40,890 bases of DNA from Alphaproteobacteria bacterium (lineage in GTDB: Bacteria; Pseudomonadota; Alphaproteobacteria; Rhizobiales; JAJRRF01): contig JAJRRF010000181.1 of NCBI GenBank assembly GCA_024279735.1, positions 1 to 40,890 on the forward strand, written 5' to 3'. Below the pieces are notes generated by a model. That model did not search any database. It worked only from the letters and a program-made list of their open reading frames with translations, and was not told the DNA's origin. Numbering within the stretch: position 1 is the stretch's first letter; the number at the start of each line of letters is the position of its first letter. Below, piece after piece: positions 17,845-27,345 of the stretch. The translations under genes were made by a program, and so were the position numbers.

Positions 17845-19869
17845 TCAGTCTTTTGCCTGCTGCTGGAGCTGCGGTTTCCCGTTATATTTTTCCAGAGCCA
17901 GGCGTGCCTTCTTGACCACGGCATCGGCGATGGCGGCGTGGCCTTCGGCGGTCGGGTGGAAAGCTCCGCTATAGGTGCCGGCCAACAGCACCTGAAACCA
18001 GGACAGCTTTTTGGAACGGAACACCCTTTTGACAATATTGCCCCTGGCCTGGTAATGCACTGCCAAATAGGCATCATTGGGGGTGCGGAACCAGCGTTGC
18101 CGCGCGGCATAGGGGCGGAAGTCAGCTGGGTTAAAACCGCTCCATTTTCCCTTGTGTAACAGCGGGAAACTCATGTTTTCGGCCAGGCTGTATGGATTGT
18201 CCTGGCTGACCGCGCAAAAGCCGTGGCCGCGAAAACTCTCCCTGTGGGCATCGACAAAGGTCCACCCTTGAGCCTTGGCCGAACTGCGCATCACACTATA
18301 AAGCTCATCACCAAAGGCTTCCCCGCGCTCCAGTTCCTTTTCATTGACCCTGAATTCTGGATGCACCGAAAAGCCCCCGCTGTCTTTTGTGCAGATGCTC
18401 GTGCCATCCTGTTGGAAGGACATCCCTGGATAGGCTGTCAGGATAATCCGTTCCGGCTCTGACCAGGGAATGCCCAAAATATAGTGCATGGCCTTGTTCA
18501 GAGCCTTATAGCGGTGTCGCAGTTCCTTAAGCTTGCTGCGTGCGATTGAGAGGCTTGAACCATAGGTTGCCGCCCTTCTCAAAAAAGATTTCTGCCTGAA
18601 TACCGCTCCGGCCACAATTTTTGAAAACCCAACATCATTGCCACCAATGGAGACCATAACCAGGTCAATCTTGCGTTTATTCTTGTTATAGCATTTCAGC
18701 AACACCAGTTCAGACAGGTCAGGCACACGTCCAACCTGGGAATAGGCAGAGGTATAGTCCTTTTCGGTTGCCGCCTCTCCCTCCCCGCAAATTGCATTGG
18801 AAACCGCGCTGATCTGGGGCAGGAAGGGATAACTTTTTGCCCAGTCCGTGCCCTTATATCGCTTGAACAGTCCAATGGGGATCTCGGCACCGGCGCAGGC
18901 AAAGCCAGCATAGGTCACAGCCCTTTTGGGGTTTTCAAGTGCCAATTGCAGGGCAGCCCTGAGCTGGTAGGAATAGAGCGAACGGTGACAGGGTCGGGCT
19001 GACCAGTCTGCCGCCTTTGACTGGAACGCTGGGTCACCAATGGTTTTCCAGTTGCCCTCACGGGTCGGGTATCCCGCTAGCTCCTTGCCAGAAGGATCCT
19101 TACCGTAATAGGCAGCCCTACTACGGGACAATTGCACAGGATGGTCAGGATTGCCCTCGCCTGAGGCAAAGCTGTCCCCGATGCCGACCACAAAAATATC
19201 CTTGACCGTAATATCCTGCCAGGCAATTTCCCTGCCATTCATCATCACAGTGATACGCGCCCCCTTTGGATAGGGAATGTTCAGCTTGACAGGGGCTGTG
19301 CAGTCTTGGCTGACCTTTTGGTAATGTTTGCGTCTATAGGATCTTTTGCCAGAAAGGGGTGAGACATGCCAGTTACAATATTCGCCATAACTGTCCACCC
19401 TGTCCATTTTAGCAATTATGGTATGGGACTCTGGAAAGATATAGTTGGTATTCTGGCTGTTACAATGCTTATAACGCTTGTTAAAGGTATCCCAGCAGGT
19501 TTCCTGATAGACCAGGTCTGCCCAGCCCCTTGAAAATTTTTCCGAAAGTTTGCGCTCAGTCGCCAGTATTGGGTTCTCGGACTGGCCCTCTTCCAGAGTG
19601 TCCAGTACATCCTGGTGCATCTTGGTTGAAAGTGGATTGGTAAACAGGCGAAACGGATTTTCCAACTTCCAGACAATTGCCCCTGTGTTGGGTTCAGCCT
19701 GTTTCTCAGCAGGTTGTTGCTCCTGTACAGTCTTTTCTGGATCAGCTTCAGACTTCCCTGCTTCAGGAATATCATAATATTGCGCCTGCGCTGCCATCGT
19801 CATGCCAAACAGAACCAGAAGAGAAAATAATAATTTTAGATAGTTTTTCATTTTGCCGCCGTCATTCAA
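17845..19869 (-). CDS. Large secreted SGNH/GDSL-type hydrolase
   Basis: Signal peptide; VVGIGDSFASGEGNPDHPV (block I), VMVSIGGNDVGFSKIV (block III GxND), HPTAEGHAAIADAV (block V). Confidence 0.85.
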   Translation of the reverse strand: MNDGGKMKNYLKLLFSLLVLFGMTMAAQAQYYDIPEAGKSEADPEKTVQEQQPAEKQAEPNTGAIVWKLENPFRLFTNPLSTKMHQDVLDTLEEGQSENPILATERKLSEKFSRGWADLVYQETCWDTFNKRYKHCNSQNTNYIFPESHTIIAKMDRVDSYGEYCNWHVSPLSGKRSYRRKHYQKVSQDCTAPVKLNIPYPKGARITVMMNGREIAWQDITVKDIFVVGIGDSFASGEGNPDHPVQLSRSRAAYYGKDPSGKELAGYPTREGNWKTIGDPAFQSKAADWSARPCHRSLYSYQLRAALQLALENPKRAVTYAGFACAGAEIPIGLFKRYKGTDWAKSYPFLPQISAVSNAICGEGEAATEKDYTSAYSQVGRVPDLSELVLLKCYNKNKRKIDLVMVSIGGNDVGFSKIVAGAVFRQKSFLRRAATYGSSLSIARSKLKELRHRYKALNKAMHYILGIPWSEPERIILTAYPGMSFQQDGTSICTKDSGGFSVHPEFRVNEKELERGEAFGDELYSVMRSSAKAQGWTFVDAHRESFRGHGFCAVSQDNPYSLAENMSFPLLHKGKWSGFNPADFRPYAARQRWFRTPNDAYLAVHYQARGNIVKRVFRSKKLSWFQVLLAGTYSGAFHPTAEGHAAIADAVVKKARLALEKYNGKPQLQQQAKD

Positions 19870-19966
19870 GAGAGTTAACCAATGATTCCTAAAGAAAGAT
19901 TGTGTTTTTTTGTCGACTTTCTACAGTCCCCTGATTTTCTTTGAGTCTAAATCATTGAACAGCCAG

Positions 19967-20866
19967 CTACACCTTTTTTAGATAATGCCCCAGCCCCTTG
20001 TAACTGGCACGCCAGAGGGTAAAAAATTGGGACAAAGGATTAAGCCGCAAAAACATAGTGTGGTCAGTATCATCATTCTGCTGCCACTGTTTGATATATT
20101 TTGCGCCAAGAGCCAAAGGCAGGAAAATGTCCTGGCAGGGTTTTGGAGTTTTTGAGACTACCCCTGCTACAAAAGCCATTTTTTTTTCAAGCCCAGTGAC
20201 CTGTATCTCTTTATACGCCTTCATCTGCGTGCCAAATTTCAGAACTGAGCCCTGGCCTCCCTCCACAGGAAGTTGGACAGGCTGATCCAGCACCAGAGCC
20301 ATATGAGCCGCAATAACGGTGGGATGTGCCAAAGATATAAACTTTATCATGGCTGTGATATTGCCTGCGCAGTTAAACAGTTCTTCATCCATGGCCTGGT
20401 TCTCCTTGTCATCAGTTGGTGAAAAGCTGCTGACCTGCCAGGCAATGCGGTACAAATTCCCCCATATTGCTTCCTGGTAAAGTGTAAAGGACTGGCTATC
20501 CCTGAGATAATGCTCCCCGAACTCCTCTTCCCTGGCATCAATAATCTTATGAAAAAGAGCAGAGTCCAGACCGTACTCCCCAATCACTTGGGTCAGCTGG
20601 TCCGCAACAGGATGCCCTGACAGGTTTTCCTGCTGCCTGCCTGCCTGCTCGACCACATCATGCCACCATTGCAAGCGAATTTTTCCAAGCATTGGCTCGC
20701 GCACCTGGCGAGATATTTTTGCCAGTTCACAGTTAAACGCATAGACTGTCCACAAGGCATGGGCATGGGCAGGATTTCCAAATAGTGCAGACAAATAGCT
20801 TTCCCTGTCACAGGCTTTCACCAGAGACCTGATATGGAGGTTTTGTTGCTGGTTGTTTAACAGCAC
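19967..20866 (-). CDS. Squalene/phytoene synthase family protein (NDUFAF6-like)
   Basis: CDRESYLSALFGNPAHAHALWTVYAFNCELAKISRQVREPMLGKIRLQWWHDVV; follows the Mth938-like gene. Confidence 0.85.
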   Translation of the reverse strand: MLLNNQQQNLHIRSLVKACDRESYLSALFGNPAHAHALWTVYAFNCELAKISRQVREPMLGKIRLQWWHDVVEQAGRQQENLSGHPVADQLTQVIGEYGLDSALFHKIIDAREEEFGEHYLRDSQSFTLYQEAIWGNLYRIAWQVSSFSPTDDKENQAMDEELFNCAGNITAMIKFISLAHPTVIAAHMALVLDQPVQLPVEGGQGSVLKFGTQMKAYKEIQVTGLEKKMAFVAGVVSKTPKPCQDIFLPLALGAKYIKQWQQNDDTDHTMFLRLNPLSQFFTLWRASYKGLGHYLKKV

Positions 20867-20874
20867 TTTTCAGC

Positions 20875-21282
20875 TCAGCCCTTTGCACTTTGGACATCGA
20901 CGGCAATCAGGGCAGCTGCGACAGCGCGCTTTTCATCCATACAGATATTATAGGTGCGGCAGGCGGCTCCGGTATCCATAAAGTCAAAGCCAATATTTTG
21001 CTGCTCAAAAGCCCTGCGGATATTAGAAGAAGGAAAAAGTTGCTGGTCACCTGTACCAAACAATAAGAACTCTATCCTGTCCTTTTGCTGGAAAACCTTG
21101 TTAAAGCTGTCCAGGGAAATATCCTCGAAACTGGTCACAGGCCAGCTAAAGACACCGCTGGGTAAAAACAGCACAGACCCGACATGGCTCATTTCCGCAA
21201 AGCGAAACCCATTATTGCCGTAAGCATCAATCTGGGGCTGTCCAGGAAAAAAGGCTTCCTTGTCTGTCATCCTGTTTTCCAA
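20875..21282 (-). CDS. Mth938-like domain protein (DUF498, NDUFAF3-like)
   Basis: GNNGFRFAEMSHVGSVLFLPSGVFSW, FLLFGTGDQQLFPSSNIRRAFEQQNIGFDFMDTGAACRTYNI; adjacent to secF. Confidence 0.9.
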   Translation of the reverse strand: MENRMTDKEAFFPGQPQIDAYGNNGFRFAEMSHVGSVLFLPSGVFSWPVTSFEDISLDSFNKVFQQKDRIEFLLFGTGDQQLFPSSNIRRAFEQQNIGFDFMDTGAACRTYNICMDEKRAVAAALIAVDVQSAKG

Positions 21283-21285
21283 TGG

Positions 21286-22230
21286 CTATACCGTTCCTTC
21301 TTCCTGCGGTGCGCCCTTAACAGCGTTGCCGCTCCAGTCCCTCTTGACCCCAAGATAAAGCAGCACAGGAGAGGCAACAAAGATTGAGGAATACGTCCCG
21401 ACCACAACGCCCCAGATCATGGCAAAGGTAAAGCCCCGCAGAGCCTCGCCGCCAAAGATATAAAGAGCCAACAACGCAGCCAATGTGGTCACAGATGTCA
21501 TGATCGTCCTGGAAAGGGTCTCATTGACAGACAGGTCCAATAACTGGTCCAGCGGCTTTTTCTTATATTTACGTAAATTTTCTCGTACCCTGTCAAACAC
21601 CACCACGGTATCATTGAGCGAATAGCCCACAATGGTTAGCAAGGCCGCAATAATGGGCAGGTTAAATTCCATCTGCAACAGGGAAAACACTCCGATGGTC
21701 AAAATCACATCATGCACCAGGGCAGCAATCGCACCCACCGAAAATTGCCACTCAAACCTGACCCAGATATAGAACAACACAGCCAGGATTGAGAGCCCGA
21801 CAGCCTCAATACTGGATGTGACTAGTTCACCCGATACAGTAGGCCCAACCACCTCTGTCCGCTGGAACTTGATCCCCTGGCCATCCAGAGCCTTCTTGAT
21901 CTTGTCAACAACCGCCTGTTGCGCCTTCTCTCCACCAGGCTGGGTTTCTGCCCGTATCAGCACAGATTTAGGGTTGCCAAAAAGCTGGAGTTGCACATCC
22001 CCCAGTTCCAGACTGCCAACCTTTGTGCGCAAGTCTTTAAGGTTTGCAGTATCCTTGGTCTCTATCTCAACCAGGGTGCCACCAATAAAATCAATGCCAT
22101 AGTTTAGGCCGCGTGTTGCGAACAGGAATATGGAAGCAATAATGCCAATTGTTGACAGCATCAGTGCCATCTTGCCATAAGATACAAACTTAATTTTTGT
22201 ATCTGTCGGTACAGGGTGAATGCCCTTCAT
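21286..22230 (-). CDS. secF: Protein translocase subunit SecF
   Basis: GLNYGIDFIGGTLVEI, GYSLNDTVVVFDRVRENLRKYK, SRTIMTSVTTLAALLALYIFGGEALRGF. Confidence 0.97.
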   Translation of the reverse strand: MKGIHPVPTDTKIKFVSYGKMALMLSTIGIIASIFLFATRGLNYGIDFIGGTLVEIETKDTANLKDLRTKVGSLELGDVQLQLFGNPKSVLIRAETQPGGEKAQQAVVDKIKKALDGQGIKFQRTEVVGPTVSGELVTSSIEAVGLSILAVLFYIWVRFEWQFSVGAIAALVHDVILTIGVFSLLQMEFNLPIIAALLTIVGYSLNDTVVVFDRVRENLRKYKKKPLDQLLDLSVNETLSRTIMTSVTTLAALLALYIFGGEALRGFTFAMIWGVVVGTYSSIFVASPVLLYLGVKRDWSGNAVKGAPQEEGTV

Positions 22231-22313
22231 GTCTTTCTCCTAAAGGCCAGCACCCATTAAGGGCTGGTTCCAGTATTATATAATTCTTCTAAATTTCCAA
22301 AACAGGTATCTGG

Positions 22314-23936
22314 CTATATTGGAATTTCGGTATGTTTTTCCCTCTTGGCCCACCAGGACACAATCAGCCTGGTCAGTGTAAAGGCGGTAAATACGGATGT
22401 GATGATACCGATTGACAGGGTGACGGCAAAGCCCTTGACCGGCCCCGACCCCATAAAGAACAGGATCACGGCAGCAATAAAGGTTGTGATATTGGCATCA
22501 ACAATCGTGCCGAACGCCCGTCTATACCCTGCATCAATCGCATTGATAACGGGCTTGCCATTGCGTATCTCTTCACGGATACGCTCATAGATCAACACGT
22601 TGGCATCTACCGCCATACCCACCGTCAGTACGATACCAGCAATGCCCGGTAATGTAAGTGTTGCCTGCAAGATCGACAGGATTGCCATCAGCAGGATCAT
22701 GTTGACAACCAGGGCGACATTGGCAAACAGGCCAAATGTCCCATAACTGACAAAGACAAGGGCGATAACAACAACCAGACCCAGCATTGAGGCCATGAAG
22801 CCTGCTGCGACAGCGTCCTTGCCCAGGCTCGCCCCGACAGTCCGTTCCTCAACAACCTGCAAGGGAGCAGGAAGCGCGCCAGACCTCAAAAGGATAGACA
22901 TCCTGGTGGTTTCCTTGGAGGAAAAAGATCCGCTGATCTGCCCTGACCCAGTCAGGATAGGTTCCTGGATGGTTGCCGCAGAGATCACTTTGTTATCCAG
23001 CACAATTGCAAACAGGCGGCCAACATTCTTACTGGTGGCCTGGCCAAAGGATTTTGCGCCGTGTCCATTAAAACGGAAGGTAATGACAGGCTGGTTGGTG
23101 CGCGGATCAAAGGAAGGCTGTGCATCAACCAAATCCGTACCGCCCACAATCACCTTTTTCTTCAGGATATAGGCTGTGGTCTTGATCCCATCTTGATATT
23201 CCCAAACCCTCTCAGACAGGAACGGGACACGGCCAGACTTGTTTTCGTTAGGGCCAAAGGACGGGTCAACCATCTGGAATGTTAGGGAACCTGTCTTGCT
23301 GATCAACTTTTTAAGCTCTTCTGGGTCTTTCAAGCCAGGAACCTGAACCAGGATACGGTTCTTGCCCTGCCTCTGGATGGTCGGCTCTGTTGTACCCAAA
23401 GCGTTGATCCTGCGCCCAAGGGTTTCTATCGCAAAACCCAGTGCCTTGTTGACACGCTGGAGCAAAGCGGGTTTCGTAATATTGATTTTGATCTGTTTGT
23501 CAGCTGTCTCAACCACGGTCAGGTTTTTGGCACTGACACCGCCCATAATTGAGTTGTTCAAGTCGACAACCAGATTTTTCTGGAGCAATGCCAGGGCTTT
23601 CGCCTGCTCTGACCCCTTACCTATACGGACAAGAATCTCCTTGCCAGAAATATTGGTCTTGGCGACATGCTCAATCTTGTTCTTCTTCCAAAGCGTCTCA
23701 GAAATATCAGAACGGATAGAGTTCAGCCAGGTTTTTACGATAAAAGAGGTATCCATTTCCAGCAGCAAATGGGAACCTCCCTGCAAATCCAGCCCCAACT
23801 TCACTTGCCTGTTAGGCAAAGGGTCATTTATTCCCTCTACCGATTTTTTGGAAAACAGGTTGGGGGCAGCATACAGGATACCAAACAAGGCCGCAGCGAT
23901 GATGGAAATTGTTTTCCATTTTGAAAAATACAACAT
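22314..23936 (-). CDS. secD: Protein translocase subunit SecD
   Basis: VKLGLDLQGGSHLLLEMD, GMAVDANVLIYERIREE, GYRRAFGTIVDANITTFIAAVILF. Confidence 0.97.
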   Translation of the reverse strand: MLYFSKWKTISIIAAALFGILYAAPNLFSKKSVEGINDPLPNRQVKLGLDLQGGSHLLLEMDTSFIVKTWLNSIRSDISETLWKKNKIEHVAKTNISGKEILVRIGKGSEQAKALALLQKNLVVDLNNSIMGGVSAKNLTVVETADKQIKINITKPALLQRVNKALGFAIETLGRRINALGTTEPTIQRQGKNRILVQVPGLKDPEELKKLISKTGSLTFQMVDPSFGPNENKSGRVPFLSERVWEYQDGIKTTAYILKKKVIVGGTDLVDAQPSFDPRTNQPVITFRFNGHGAKSFGQATSKNVGRLFAIVLDNKVISAATIQEPILTGSGQISGSFSSKETTRMSILLRSGALPAPLQVVEERTVGASLGKDAVAAGFMASMLGLVVVIALVFVSYGTFGLFANVALVVNMILLMAILSILQATLTLPGIAGIVLTVGMAVDANVLIYERIREEIRNGKPVINAIDAGYRRAFGTIVDANITTFIAAVILFFMGSGPVKGFAVTLSIGIITSVFTAFTLTRLIVSWWAKREKHTEIPI

Positions 23937-24025
23937 AAGGGGTCTGTTTTCCTGTTATAAAAGAGAACCAAGTGAACCTGCGGACAGGGTCAATTCTATA
24001 GGATAATATTTAAATTCTGCGAACT

Positions 24026-24130
24026 CTAGTGCATAGTGCGAGCAAATCGTTACGATTTGCGGTTAAGATATGCGCCATATAAGGGCTAGGGCAAGGTCGT
24101 CCGATCGGAATTGCTTGCAATTTGCTCTAG
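24026..24130. repeat. Palindromic-ended repeat, family A copy 3 (opposite orientation, diverged)
   Basis: Reverse complement begins CTAGAGCAAATTGCA...CCGATC and ends ACTATGCACTAG, matching copy 1 ends and the CCGATC and CGCATA..TTAA blocks; contains the internal palindrome GCAAATCGTTACGATTTGC. Confidence 0.7.
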
Positions 24131-24170
24131 TCACTACGAACCTGTTCAGGGTCTGTCAGCCAGCCTATTC

Positions 24171-24488
24171 CTAGACAGGGTTAGCCTTCACCCGTACTTC
24201 ACCAATCGCAGAGCGTAACATCTTGATCTTGACACCATCGGAAATCTCAACTTCCACCTCTGCATCATCAATGACTTTTGTGACCTTGCCAAGAATGCCG
24301 CCGCTGGTCACAATAGCGTCGCCGCGTCTCAAGGAGGCAACCATATCCTGGTGTTCCTTCATCTTTTTTTGTTGCGGACGGATAATCAGGAAATACATCA
24401 CCAAAAAGATAAGCAAAAATGGGATCAACTGGATGATTGCATTGCCGCCTCCTGGCGCAGCCTGAGCCAGGACTGGATAAAAAAACAT
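24171..24488 (-). CDS. yajC: Preprotein translocase subunit YajC
   Basis: FLLIFLVMYFLIIRPQQKKMKEHQDMVASLRRGDAIVTSGGILGKVTKV. Confidence 0.96.
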   Translation of the reverse strand: MFFYPVLAQAAPGGGNAIIQLIPFLLIFLVMYFLIIRPQQKKMKEHQDMVASLRRGDAIVTSGGILGKVTKVIDDAEVEVEISDGVKIKMLRSAIGEVRVKANPV

Positions 24489-24771
24489 GTGACGACTTCC
24501 TTTGTTCAGTTAGGTAACGAAAAATCTTGCATTGCAGGTATAGATATTAAAGATAGAGCCAGGTTACAGGATTACAATAACTGCCGTGAAAAAACACCCC
24601 AAATTTCCATTCAGGCCGTTACGTTGCGTCTCAACTTTAGAGACTTTTTGATTACTTGATAACAGACTGATTATAGCAGCCCTGTAGGCTTTGCAACATG
24701 TGTTAAGAAAATTATCTGCAAAAAGTAATAAACTAGGGATAAATACCCGACATTAAGGAACAGCAATCGCA

Positions 24772-25665
24772 ATGTCTTTCCAGCATAAACTTCTCCAGCA
24801 AATGACTTCTATCGGACAAAGCCTGGAACGGCTTTCCCCTAATCCGCCCCGTTCCCATAACTTTTCAAATGCCACTGCTTTCTTGTGGCATGGCGATTCC
24901 CTCACATTTACAGACATCAAACAGGTCTGGGCTATTCCCCTCACCTTGCTGAAAGGGATTTCCTCGCAAAAGCAGACCCTGCTTGATAACACGAAACGAT
25001 TTTCTGAGGGCTACCCTGCCAATAATGCTCTGCTTTGGGGAGCCAGGGGGATGGGGAAAAGCAGCCTGGTCAAGGCTGTCCATGCCGAGCTGCAAAACAA
25101 CACTGCTGGCGCAAAAAAATCAGGCACAGCAAAAGCAGGCTTCCCCTGTCCGAAACTTGTTGAGATTCACAGGGAAGACATTGAAAGCCTGCCCGCCTGC
25201 CTATCCATTCTCAAAAAGTCAGCGGACAGGTTTATCCTGTATTGTGATGACCTGTCTTTTGATGATGCCGATACGTCCTACAAATCCCTAAAAGCAGTCC
25301 TTGAGGGTGGCCTGGAAGGCAAACCGGAAAATGTACTGTTTTACGCCACCTCCAACCGACGACACCTGATGCCACGCGACATGATTGAGAATGAACGCTC
25401 CACAGCAATACATCCGTCAGAATCAGTAGAGGAAAAGGTCTCCCTGTCAGACCGTTTTGGCCTTTGGATCGGCTTTCACAACTGCTCCCAGCAAGATTAT
25501 CTCGATATGGTACAGGGCTATGCCAGGTATTTTGGACTGGATACGGAAAATATTGGGGCAGATGCGATTGAGTGGGCAGCAACCAGGGGCGCGCGTTCAG
25601 GCAGGGTTGGCTGGCAGTTTATCCAGGACAAGGCTGGCAAACAAAAAAAACGGCTGCCACTGTAA
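24772..25665 (+). CDS. DUF815-family ATP-binding protein
   Basis: NNALLWGARGMGKSSLVKAVHAEL (Walker A), RFILYCDDLSFDDADTSYKSLKAVLEGGLEGKPENVLFYATSNRRHLMPRDM. Confidence 0.92.
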   Translation: MSFQHKLLQQMTSIGQSLERLSPNPPRSHNFSNATAFLWHGDSLTFTDIKQVWAIPLTLLKGISSQKQTLLDNTKRFSEGYPANNALLWGARGMGKSSLVKAVHAELQNNTAGAKKSGTAKAGFPCPKLVEIHREDIESLPACLSILKKSADRFILYCDDLSFDDADTSYKSLKAVLEGGLEGKPENVLFYATSNRRHLMPRDMIENERSTAIHPSESVEEKVSLSDRFGLWIGFHNCSQQDYLDMVQGYARYFGLDTENIGADAIEWAATRGARSGRVGWQFIQDKAGKQKKRLPL

Positions 25666-25678
25666 TAAATGGCAACCG
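25643..25678 (-). terminator. Minus-strand terminator of the M23/LysM gene, overlapping the 3' end of the DUF815 CDS
   Basis: Minus strand: CGGTTGCCA tttattacag TGGCAGCCG followed by TTTTTTTT (one internal mismatch). Confidence 0.75.
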
Positions 25679-25702
25679 CTTTATGATAGACTGAGCATTG
25701 TG

Positions 25703-27100
25703 CTACTTGCTCATATATTGCATGGGGTCGATCGGCTTGGAGCCCTTACGAAGTTCAAAATGAAGCTGTGGCTGGCTGACATCACCGGTCTTGCCAACAA
25801 GGGCAACAACCTGACCACGCTTGATACGGTCGCCGCGCCTGACCTTCAGGCTGCTGTTATGGGCATAGGCAGATACGAAATTATTGGCATGGCGGATCAG
25901 GACAAGATTACCATATCCCTTAAGCTCGCTGCCAGCATAGGCGACAACACCATTATCAGCGGCCTTAACTTGCGTTCCCATTGGGACAGCAAAATTCACA
26001 CCATCATTATTTTTACCATTGGCCATTGGGCCAAACTTGGAAATGATACGCCCACGAACTGGCCAACGAAAGCCGCCAACCCTTCTTTTTGGGGCAGCTT
26101 TACGGACTGTTTTCAGGGCTGCAAGTTTCCTTGGCCTAGGAATTTTCGCAACAACAGCTTTTGGCTTGACAGCTTTTGGGGCAGACCTTTTATTCCACAA
26201 CCCTGTCCTTGCTGCATCATTGCGTGAACCGGAACTGTCTTTCAGCTTGGCGACCCGTCTCACTGGCTTCATGCCAGGCTTAAGAGAAAGTTTCTGGCCA
26301 ATACGAAGACCTGCATTCTGCTCCAGACCATTCCACTGCGCCAACTGGACATAGCTGACCCCATATTTCCGTGCAACTGAATAAAGCGTTTCACTGCTCT
26401 GGACAGTATGGCTGATCGCTGATGTCCTGTTTTTGTCAGAAGCATACTGGAAATTAGAGACCGGTTTTGGCGCAGATCTGGATGTCCTGGGTTTGGCTGA
26501 AGCCACAACATTCCTGCTACCACCTTTTGCTGGAACCGTAAGAAGTTGTCCAAGACGAACAGTAGTGTCCTCCATATTATTGGCAGCCATAAAGTCAGCA
26601 GGCTTCAGGCCATAACGGCGGGAAATGCTGTATAATGTGTCACCCTGGACAACGCGAACGGTATTTTCATTCGTTGCACCATTATTTTGTGAATATGATG
26701 TGGCAGGCTTTCCTGATCCAAAATTTGAGATACGGCGCGGCTGGTAAGAACGCTGCCTGGAAGGCGGAGAGAGTTCGCGGACAGTCTCGCTCTGGACATT
26801 GCCCCGGCTGTAAGAAGCAACCTTGGCATCTTGTCCTGAAGACGTGTTGGAGGAGCTGTCATACTCATCCGCAACACCGCTGTCATAAGACCTACCTGAC
26901 CTGCTAGACCTGGAAGGCGTTGGATAACTGTTCGTGTCACCAAAAATTGAACTGTCTGTCTCTGATGAATTATATCCCATCGCAGGGTAGTCAAAACGTG
27001 TCACACCTGTGCTACAAGCAGAAAGAAGCAGGCTTGCCCCAATTATGATTGCAGATGATGTGTAGTTACCCAAATTTTTATTCATAGTCTTGTTACCCAT
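25703..27100 (-). CDS. LysM-containing M23 peptidoglycan endopeptidase-like lipoprotein (NlpD/EnvC type)
   Basis: Lipobox LLLSACS, two LysM repeats (VVQGDTLYSISRRYGL; TVQSSETLYSVARKYGV), M23 domain (GRIISKFGPMANGKNNDGVNFAV...QLHFELRKGSKPIDP). Confidence 0.94.
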   Translation of the reverse strand: MGNKTMNKNLGNYTSSAIIIGASLLLSACSTGVTRFDYPAMGYNSSETDSSIFGDTNSYPTPSRSSRSGRSYDSGVADEYDSSSNTSSGQDAKVASYSRGNVQSETVRELSPPSRQRSYQPRRISNFGSGKPATSYSQNNGATNENTVRVVQGDTLYSISRRYGLKPADFMAANNMEDTTVRLGQLLTVPAKGGSRNVVASAKPRTSRSAPKPVSNFQYASDKNRTSAISHTVQSSETLYSVARKYGVSYVQLAQWNGLEQNAGLRIGQKLSLKPGMKPVRRVAKLKDSSGSRNDAARTGLWNKRSAPKAVKPKAVVAKIPRPRKLAALKTVRKAAPKRRVGGFRWPVRGRIISKFGPMANGKNNDGVNFAVPMGTQVKAADNGVVAYAGSELKGYGNLVLIRHANNFVSAYAHNSSLKVRRGDRIKRGQVVALVGKTGDVSQPQLHFELRKGSKPIDPMQYMSK

Positions 27101-27345
27101 GTCGTCCTGTCCCTCTACTGCTTAGAACCCGCCTGATACAGGGCTAAAACACCCTGGTTTCGGTTCGTAGATCGCCTCCCTGCCGGGAATTTATAACTGT
27201 AAAATATAGTGGGGATTCAAGACATGGGTTTGACCAGCATAAGGCGCAAATAAGGCAATCAGCCTGCTGGGCAGCTATCCCTGGTTTATGACCAGTATTC
27301 TAAATTTATGGTTAACAAAAGGTTAACGCCAATTCACACAAATTA

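Noticed and set aside
21260-21271. GTCATCCTG at the start of the Mth938-like gene as another family B repeat
   Set aside because: Short chance match over the start codon, with no palindromic continuation.
25457-26227. 256 aa plus-strand ORF overlapping the DUF815 3' end and the M23 gene
   Set aside because: Out of frame with DUF815 and antisense to a clear LysM/M23 CDS.
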